From Nautilus pompilius (Eukaryota; Mollusca; Cephalopoda; Nautilida; Nautilidae): a stretch of 64,000 nucleotides of DNA. Shown piece after piece: positions 59,201-64,000 of the stretch. Below the pieces are notes generated by a model. That model did no database searches. It was not told the DNA's origin and saw nothing but the letters and a program-made list of their open reading frames with translations. The position numbers were made by a program, and so were the translations under genes. Numbering within the stretch: the stretch's first letter is position 1; every line of letters starts with the position of its first letter. The stretch is from positions 2,492,501 through 2,556,500 of the forward strand of contig JACATO010000132.1 in assembly GCA_018389105.1 (NCBI GenBank), read 5' to 3'.

Positions 59201-60113
59201 ACATAAAGTGCACCCGACTGATGGTATAGGCTGGATCGTTGATGGTCTGGGGGTATATGAGCGTGGCAGGACTACACTGACAGGCCGTCGAGAAAAGCTG
59301 GCAGGAAATGGCCATTTCCAACTGCCTTTGTTTGGTCGAATCTATGTCCCGTCGTTGTCGAGAAGTGATCGAAAATCACGGATATGCAACCCACTACTAG
59401 TCAGTTGATCGTTTCCATGCATTTGTTTGATTGTAATTTGGAATGTTGAAAAATATTTATGGTTTTGCTCACTGTCCCAACTCTTTTTTCCAGAGAATAA
59501 ATAAAAATATAGCACGTGTTGCTTTTATACATTGTAAAGGCATGTTTTGTGCATATAATAAGCAATGTAATGGGTATTTAAATGCAGTCCGTACATTCAT
59601 TGCAACATGGTTCTTCATATGCGGGCTTTGAATTTCTCAAGTAGCTCAACATTATGACATACATATTTTGCCCAGCTAACTTTGAGTCTTTCAGTGAGCC
59701 CTGTTTTTGAATTTATATTTGAAAATACCTATTTGTAGAAACTAATATGGAAATTTTACATGCAGTCTTTTCCTGAACTAATAAAACATAACTGTTACAA
59801 TTTTAACTTTCAAATTGAAAAAAGTGATAATAGAAACCTACAATTTCTAAAACCATTTTTAAACAAATATAAAGATTTAATTAACACTACATACCCCTCC
59901 TCACTTTTGCTTTTCCATCTTCCTTATCTTTACCATTTTAGTTGTTGCAGAGGTTTAAAAGATTTTTTTTGTTTTGTTTTTCTCAATAAAAGTTACTTTA
60001 TTATACATTTATAAGAATATTTCTATTGTAATTTAGATTTCTTTGATTTTATTAATATTTCAGGAATAATAACCAAGAAAAGAAAAACTGCTGAACCATT
60101 ACTTTCTTATTGA
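41784..60113 (+). CDS. CHMP6: CHMP6 (VPS20), ESCRT-III subunit; eight exons
   Basis: CHMP6 links ESCRT-II to Snf7/CHMP4 polymerisation on endosomal membranes and other budding sites. Exons: 41784-41849, 45864-45973, 48861-48948, 51921-52007, 52588-52653, 54767-54847, 57543-57612, 60064-60113. All join in phase across GT/AG introns, giving 205 residues (human 201). MGN at the start is an N-myristoylation site; TEQDKAVLQLKQQRDKLKQY is the family signature of helix 1; a Lys-rich helix 2 (KLLLRKKKFQ) and the VHNLEFAQIE and GLQSGNESLKKIHQ segments complete the Snf7 core. The tail is acidic, then carries LPDVPS (residues 180-185), which matches the MIM2 that binds the VPS4 MIT domain. The last exon ends TAEPLLSY with a basic stretch unlike the human tail. 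Confidence 0.97.
41850..43799. other. CHMP6 intron 1, first part
   Basis: Contains a GT microsatellite (41869-41889). A minus-strand 67-codon ORF at 42702-42499 has no recognisable domain. Nothing else was supported. Confidence 0.45.
41869..41889. repeat. (GT)n microsatellite
   Basis: About ten GT units starting 20 bases after the CHMP6 exon 1 donor. Confidence 0.95.
44080..45575 (+). mobile_element. hAT remnant, GTF2IRD2/ZBED-like
   Basis: Plus-strand reading near 44590-44770 gives IVAQLKSDADSCSCFSLHLD, then MAQLCVLARMVLNDCFVKEK and FVKILPSQEK, matching the FSLALDESTDISDTAQLCVFVR...KEELL..LPL block of this hAT group. Upstream scraps (IFYNNERYA, EAADILTN) fit the region before it. The likely right end is near 45575, where the reversed sequence contains GTGAGGGTTGTCAAC. 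Many stops; inactive. It lies in CHMP6 intron 1. Confidence 0.6.
45864..45973 (+). CDS. CHMP6: CHMP6 exon 2
   Basis: 110 nt after a TTACAG acceptor. It encodes QLKQQRDKLKQYQMKIHEQI and then EKERQVAVKLLKDGKK, ending with two bases of a Glu codon before GTAAGT. This is the helix 1 to helix 2 part of the ESCRT-III core. Confidence 0.97.
45974..47740. other. CHMP6 intron 2, first part
   Basis: AT-rich intron with a T15/A8 tract at 46191-46213. Short ORFs (46392-46580, 47453-47701) have no recognisable domain. Confidence 0.45.
47750..48010 (+). mobile_element. LINE 3' ORF scrap
   Basis: Plus-strand reading IKIRKRA, a stop, then SIWGMFFRC and GERKQANKRNPKKTLSKDGD resembles the C-terminal IGHVLRM...GKRKRGRPK.TW segment of RTE-like and related LINE proteins. 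It is short and diverged; the call is tentative. Confidence 0.35.
48060..48860. other. CHMP6 intron 2, last part
   Basis: AT-rich intron with no recognised repeat. Confidence 0.45.
48861..48948 (+). CDS. CHMP6: CHMP6 exon 3
   Basis: 88 nt after a TTTCAG acceptor. It encodes KAKLLLRKKKFQEGFIEKTN and NQMDNIESM, ending in phase 0 at GTAAGT. The Lys/Arg-rich helix is expected to contribute to membrane binding and polymer contacts. Confidence 0.97.
49351..49798. mobile_element. MER2-like Tigger-type MITE, 448 bp
   Basis: Bounded by TA (49349-49350 and 49799-49800). The inverted ends are CAGGTTGAGAATCCCTTGTC at left and CAGGTCAAGAATCCCTTTTC reversed from the right. The internal sequence (AAATTCATTTA, GGTAGTTTTATACAATATTT, TTTGTGCGTGAAAC, CCATCAGAAAG) closely resembles, from memory, the mammalian MER2 repeat, a pogo/Tigger-type non-autonomous family. 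No coding capacity. It lies in CHMP6 intron 3. Confidence 0.75.
50055..50505 (-). mobile_element. LINE C-terminal fragment, same family as 6.8-8.7 kb
   Basis: The minus-strand ORF 50501-50199 reads KKDRLLNFLTFTVWNSSKAL and later SNIWLINQTLGYLDGNKL. This aligns with KKDCLSNFLVFT...WKALEGG and SSTWLTNNALGHINTRNQL from the 8 kb LINE. At DNA level the segment around 50404-50435 is close to 8062-8093. A run of Gs interrupts near 50450. It lies in CHMP6 intron 3. Confidence 0.55.
50762..51610 (+). mobile_element. piggyBac-like element, about 850 bp, decayed
   Basis: Flanked by TTAA (50758-50761 and about 51611-51614). The inverted ends are CCCTTTAGGGCCCAATGTAC at left and CCCATTAGGACCCAAG reversed from the right. 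TTAA targets and CCC-starting ends are typical of piggyBac. Inside, an acidic stretch (ELSEDEDSDTNDLQS, codons near 51085-51140) recalls the N-terminus of piggyBac transposases, but the catalytic domain is largely absent. It lies in CHMP6 intron 3. Confidence 0.6.
51921..52007 (+). CDS. CHMP6: CHMP6 exon 4
   Basis: 29 codons in phase 0, after a GTTAG acceptor and before GTAAAA. It encodes VHNLEFAQIESEVIQGLQSG and NESLKKIHQ, corresponding to helix 3 and the start of helix 4 of the Snf7 fold. Confidence 0.97.
52588..52653 (+). CDS. CHMP6: CHMP6 exon 5
   Basis: 22 codons in phase 0: MLSLEDVEKIMDETAQSIEY with QQ, followed by GTAAGT. It matches the MSIEEVERILDETQEAVEYQ segment of vertebrate CHMP6. 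Confidence 0.97.
52654..54766. other. CHMP6 intron 5
   Basis: AT-rich intron with an ATT microsatellite at 53231-53277. No transposon end or ORF was recognised. Confidence 0.5.
53231..53277. repeat. (ATT)n microsatellite
   Basis: About 15 uninterrupted ATT units. Confidence 0.95.
54767..54847 (+). CDS. CHMP6: CHMP6 exon 6
   Basis: 27 codons in phase 0: EIDALLSNGLSKDDENDVLA and ELDSIIK, before GTAAGT. This is the acidic autoinhibitory C-terminal region (helix 5) of the ESCRT-III subunit. Confidence 0.97.
54848..55639. other. CHMP6 intron 6, first part
   Basis: AT-rich intron with nothing recognised before the mariner sequence. Confidence 0.45.
55640..56668. mobile_element. Two mariner halves in inverted arrangement
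   Basis: 55640-56069 reads on the plus strand: QELFDCSFLKSVITGDEMWV, then PKKARQSRSNVKVMLIVFFD, HHDNTPAHVPL and LPYSPDL, the catalytic half of a mariner transposase. At about 56070 the sequence flips: 56668-56070 reads on the minus strand from a TIR (CGAGGTCTGTCCAAAAGGAA next to TA 56669-56670) through the helix-turn-helix region (MHAVIRRNHHLTVHEVSEEV) to QELFDRSNADESFLK. About 40 bases coding QELFD...FLK occur in both halves. The halves come from one family but cannot form a single reading frame. The 3' terminal repeat is missing. Confidence 0.75.
56670..57542. other. CHMP6 intron 6, last part
   Basis: Sequence of slightly higher GC (56760-57280) with no ORF or recognised repeat. Confidence 0.45.
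57543..57612 (+). CDS. CHMP6: CHMP6 exon 7
   Basis: 70 nt beginning in phase 0 after TTTTTCAG and ending one base into a Gly codon before GTAAAT. It encodes INQPKELILQDVNLPDVPSD and QIQ. LPDVPS is the MIM2-type motif expected to bind the VPS4 MIT domain. Confidence 0.96.
57613..58340. other. CHMP6 intron 7, first part
   Basis: AT-rich. A 72-codon ORF at 58028-58246 has no recognised domain. A TA microsatellite lies at 58331-58349 at the Tc1 edge. Confidence 0.45.
58345..59665 (+). mobile_element. Tc1-like element with long terminal inverted repeats
   Basis: The left outer motif CAAGAGTTGGGACAC (near 58360) and inner motif AAAGAGTTGAGACAGTGA (near 58558) are mirrored by AAAGAGTTGGGACAGTGAGC reversed from about 59470-59490 and a worn outer copy near 59640-59665. 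The sequence between the motifs is also inverted at both ends (AAAACGTGCCTTTACAAAGT versus reversed AAAACATGCCTTTACAATGT). This gives repeats of about 200 bp in the IR/DR style. The right edge is approximate. It lies in CHMP6 intron 7. Confidence 0.75.
58680..59408 (+). pseudogene. Tc1-family transposase, badly degraded
   Basis: Scattered over frames: a start-like GTMPGRTASSKSET region near 58680, a helix-turn-helix region, then 58960-59178 with RPICIAWAKVHKNWTKVQWA and VLFSDET (first catalytic Asp). Later WQKIQHKVHPTD and VGGLGVYERG-like scraps follow, and RCREVIENHGYATHY closes the C-terminus. The second Asp and Glu blocks are not visible, so an internal deletion is likely. Inactive. Confidence 0.6.
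59670..60063. other. CHMP6 intron 7, last part
   Basis: AT-rich intron leading to the TTTCAG acceptor of exon 8. Confidence 0.5.
60064..60113 (+). CDS. CHMP6: CHMP6 terminal coding exon 8
   Basis: 50 nt; the first two bases complete Gly190. It encodes IITKKRKTAEPLLSY and stop TGA 60111-60113. Exon length and phase fit, but the residues differ from the vertebrate tail, so this exon rests on splice sites, phase and position more than on homology. Confidence 0.8.
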
Positions 60114-60427
60114 GGATTGTGAAAAATTTTTGTTAATGCTAATTGGAATGTAGAGAGCACATTCAAATGTTACAAGCAAAATATTGTTGTTCATAAATTA
60201 AGCTGAGTAGATTTTTCATAATTTCATTTTATCGAAAATCTGAGCTTACAGTGAAAAATAGATTATTTTTAAAATGTGGTTTTGCTTTGTTAAATGACAT
60301 TACTGCTATCAGTGATTCAGCATGATATATAATTAGATAAATTTGGCATTTGCATTTTCAAACCCAACATTTTTTGTCAGTTTTCCAAAATTAATCTTAA
60401 TTTTTGTCAATACTTGTGTAAATGGTA

Positions 60428-60433
60428 AATAAA
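60428..60433 (+). terminator. Candidate CHMP6 poly(A) signal
   Basis: AATAAA 315 bases after the CHMP6 stop codon, followed by T-rich sequence from about 60480. Confidence 0.5.
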
Positions 60434-60439
60434 GTGTTT

Positions 60440-63190
60440 AAATACATTCAATCCAATATTGCATCATATCACATTATTTAATTTTTTTTTGTCTTCAGTG
60501 TCTCATACCTAAAATCTGGATTCAAATTTAGCTTATTTTGATTTTGGATAAGGAATATTAATTTAAAAAAAAAATTAATTATACTGGCCACATGATCTGA
60601 AAATCCTAACTAATAGTTTGTTGGGCCACCACATCTGAATGAATTCTACAAGTTTGTGAATAGCACTTCATTTATCCATTGTTCAAGCCATATTATTGGT
60701 AGTGGAGAATGAGCTTTGCCTGCATGTTTCACACTTCTCAAAGATTCTCAGTCCAATGATTGTTATGGTCAAGAAAGGAAAATAAAGAGAATGAAGCAAA
60801 CTTCCAAATGATGCTTGCAGCAATTTAATTTGTGCTATATAGCCTTTTTTCTTGTTTAGTTTCTTCACATTTTGATTGGTAAGAGTTGAGGCTCAGAATG
60901 TGTGCTGCCTAATGTAAGGTTGGTGACCATGGCCCTTCATTCTTTCCCCTTGCTGCCCTTTTTTTTTTTAGAGATACCATCCAGATTTCTCAGCTAAGGT
61001 TCTTCCTCAAATTCCTGCAGTTAAGGTATGTGTTCAAAATATGTAAATTTTCTCCTGGCTATGTTGTTAATCATTTCTCAATGTTTGGTCTATTTCAGTT
61101 GTCAACTCACTTTTCTCACCTATCCTAAGCACTAAAAATTCTTTTGTAAACAGTAAATCTTTTGAGAAAACCAACTTGATTTTCATTTAAATCCTGCAAA
61201 ATGTCTGATTCTACTTATAATTTCACTCTTCTTTCATTACTGATACTGGCCATATTTTTCAGAAATCTTGATGATATCCATAAATACATGGATGATTTTC
61301 AAACGAGTATAGGCAACACCACAGCTCTACTGTTAAGACAAGTAATCACATCAAGATGTTTGTTTGGATTTTTTTCTTTTTTGACCTTTTAAAGGAAAAA
61401 AAAAGTAGTTTTCAAGAGCATATAATTTAGAGCAGACCCAATTAAATAGATATGAATTGCATTGAGTTTTTCTGTTTGTATATAAATATAGGCCTAATAA
61501 TGTTTCTTGTAGCAACCAACATCTGATAAACAAAACAATTTTTTGCATCAGGTTTCATCCATATTAAATTAATATTTCACAAAAGTTATGCCCACTCACT
61601 GTGGACTTCTGGCGAAGGAAATGCATTCATTTATGACTGTGCACCAACAGCAGATCTGAATTGTTTGCATGTTTCATCATAACCTACCAGTCTTGCTCAT
61701 GCATGGCTACTCTTGGATAAACCGGGTTCTTCTGTCAAGCCAAATAATACCAGCCATCTTCTTTTGAGGAGTGATGTGCTCTGATAACATAAGGGTCATC
61801 AAATTAATTGCATATCTATGTATCCAAATGACCCTTTAGTGCATCTCCTTTTTACGTAATAAGTTAACAAATAATTGTCAGTGATCTTTAATTTTAGATG
61901 TATTATGTTGAGAACATTTAGCTTTGACTGTAATCAGATATTTATTTTTTGTAACTACAAATGCAAATAAAACAGTATTCAACACAAACAGCTTATTAGA
62001 GCAAATTTTTTTGTTTTTTTTTTATTCCACTGCTGTACAGTATATGAAAGTGTTGCTCTTCAGCCATTTGGTCCATTTCAGATGCTTAAGAAAATAATCA
62101 GCCAATATATAAAAGTTTTCTTTCAAAAATATAGACTCTTTTCCCCTTGTTATCAATATCCTGTCATGGTTATGAGAGGAAACCTATAGGACATCAACAG
62201 ATGCAGAGAAGCAAAAGGAATGTATAAACAATTTTAAGTTTAACCTATCTGTTTAAAAGCAAAATTAAGTTATATCGCCAAGTTAATGAATATAACAAAT
62301 CAGTCATTTACACAAGGGGTAGTCAAACTTGTTGATGGTAAGGCCATATCTGGTAAACACACAGTTGAGTTCTTTTAACTTTCTTCCTGCAAGACATTTC
62401 AGCAGGATCAACACAAACATCAGTGACATGACATAAGAAAGCAAAATAACCACCTTTTCTATTTTTCAATTGTTTCAGTCAGGCTTTTAGCATTCACAAA
62501 AAAATTTGTTTCTTCATTATTTTTAGATTTGATCTCCACAGATGAAATCTTTATGATTTAGTTTTGTGGTCATACTAAGCATTTCCTTGTAATAAGTTCA
62601 AAGGCAATAAACATGTGTGGCTGTAAGAGAGTATTTATTACAGTGACACACTTGCTTAACTGAAACTAGGATCTGATCAACTAAAACTTTCTTAAAAAGA
62701 GTTGTGTAAAATACAATAAGATTAAAACCACTATCAACATCATTTTTTTTAAAACTAGAAAAAAAGATGTTTAAAGCTATTTAAACATTATCTAAGGTGG
62801 TGCCAAGAATGAACAAAAAAACCTGCCTCTACAGAAAATTTGAGTAAGGTCACTGTTAAAAATAAAGCTGAGATATATACACAACACATCGATCATCAGC
62901 CCTTGTTAAACTCATCTTCAAAGTAAAACACTCAAATTCATAGAGAAAATCAAATGTCAACATTGATTACATCACACTAAGTTATAAAACAAAACACTCC
63001 TTGTCAAGTTAAATGACCAACATTACAGTGTTACAAATAGCTAAGTGAGAAGATTTAGATAAATGATCTGATGAAGAATCATAAGGGAAGCCACTGGCAG
63101 CAATCAGAAATATGGGTAACACCACAAAATTATAATTAATGAAGATCTTATCCTGTTATCTTGCCATGTTCTAAAACGACACCCTCGATG
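60440..63190. other. Intergenic, nothing recognised
   Basis: AT-rich sequence with short chance ORFs (largest 65 codons). No exon, transposase motif or repeat end could be supported. Confidence 0.45.
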
Positions 63191-63479
63191 CTGATTTAAC
63201 CCACTGTATACAACTTTAGCTACATTGCCTCAGTGTAAATATATACAGATGGAGCAGTAGAAGATGGTTTTATGTCTTGTGATGCAGAAGTTTACATAAA
63301 AATGCCAAATGGAAAATAGATAGTTGAGGTACCAGCTGAAGTTATCTGCAGCAGCTAACATGGAGAGACGGTTGGATTTTTAAAAGACTAACTGCTTTTA
63401 GTTCAGATACACTACCCCTATAATCTCTGAAGAATGTAAGTAAAACTGGACTGGAGAAGATTAATAAATACATAATGTG

Positions 63480-63830
63480 CTTCTATAGTTATTTGTAGAA
63501 GTGGTTTCACATTTATATCACAATGGGTACCAGAGCATGTTGGTCTCAAGTGTGAACACGTCAATCAAAAAATTAAGGATCTACGTAAAGTCAAATCTGA
63601 AAACAACACCTTGATTTGAAGAATTAGAATAAACAAATGTGCAGAGATTTTTTACAAGTTTCCAGGAATCTATAGGTACAAATTAACAGGCTATGTATTG
63701 ATAAAATACAAATAGCCACTTCAAAGATATGCCTCAATTGCAACATAGATGAAACCATTGAACATTATCTCAGAAAATGTCCAAAATACACCCAAGACAG
63801 ACAAATCTGTTGTGATGGGGAGCACTGATG
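63480..63830 (+). mobile_element. LINE remnant: RNase H end and zinc-knuckle
   Basis: Plus-strand reading FTFISQWVPEHVGL near 63505-63545 resembles the WVPGHVGI motif of retrotransposon RNase H. After a broken stretch, near 63730-63820, ICLNCNIDETIEHYLRKCPK gives the C..C...ETIEH....C knuckle typical of LINE proteins such as those of the Jockey/R1/I group. Stops intervene. It is a short degraded 3' coding fragment with undefined edges. Confidence 0.5.
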
Positions 63831-64000
63831 AGATGCTTTTCAAAAACATTAAAGTGACAATACAAATTTATCTTCCACAAAATTGCTGATTAATAAAAAT
63901 CTCTGCTGACAATAGTTGATTTGATAATCTCTACCCACAATCCATTTTTCAAATTCTGTATGTTCATTCACCACAAGATTAATAGTAAACAAATTAACAA

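Noticed and set aside
1-64000. A novel multi-gene defence or biosynthetic system
   Set aside because: The only host genes recognised are PIGX and CHMP6. All other coding signal belongs to known transposon classes.

Overview
This is an AT-rich animal nuclear window. It holds two conserved, intron-containing, divergently arranged protein genes in a background of decayed transposons. The genes are PIGX (minus strand; recovered coding exons from 38408 down to 10221) and CHMP6 (plus strand; eight exons, 41784 to 60113). Both were found by translating exons between canonical GT/AG sites and recognising the protein families; most exons are too short to stand out as ORFs. Introns of several kb, ZBED/GTF2IRD2-like hAT elements, DUF4817-type mariner and fish-like Tc1 suggest an invertebrate, perhaps a chelicerate-like arthropod. 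That placement is inference and weak. No bacterial features, CRISPR arrays, tRNA or rRNA genes were seen.

Layout: 1-1730 is the 5' part of a ZBED-type hAT on the minus strand with a CpG-rich head. 1.9-6.8 kb has hAT and pogo scraps. 6.8-8.7 kb is the 3' part of a LINE on the minus strand, abutted by an almost complete mariner with 118-bp terminal inverted repeats (8713-10040). 10.2-38.4 kb is PIGX. Its introns hold a short Tigger derivative (10619-11157), a Tigger with a degraded transposase (11641-12740), a 5' LINE fragment with a 2A-like motif, PHD-like fingers and an endonuclease start (13.8-15.3 kb), another Tigger (15.4-16.6 kb), two hAT remnants (19.0-20.5 and 23.3-25.2 kb), a Tigger (29.7-31.3 kb), a hAT with 8-bp target duplications (32337-34392), a Tc1 (35525-37029) and a deleted mariner (37704-38272).

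Between the two genes lies a 60-bp tandem repeat (41071-41310) and a slightly CpG-richer stretch that probably holds one or both promoters. CHMP6 introns contain a GTF2IRD2-like hAT, LINE scraps, a MER2-like TA-flanked MITE (49351-49798), a piggyBac-like TTAA-flanked element (50762-51610), an inverted two-part mariner (55640-56668) and a Tc1 with long inverted repeats (about 58345-59665). The last kilobase carries a LINE RNase H and zinc-knuckle remnant.

Biologically, PIGX is the ER-membrane partner of the PIGM mannosyltransferase in GPI-anchor synthesis. CHMP6 is the myristoylated ESCRT-III subunit that links ESCRT-II to Snf7/CHMP4. They share no pathway, so their adjacency is probably positional. 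I found no convincing undescribed multi-gene system. The most interesting items are the 2A/PHD LINE fragment, the MER2-like MITE, the inverted mariner and the divergent gene pair with its minisatellite.
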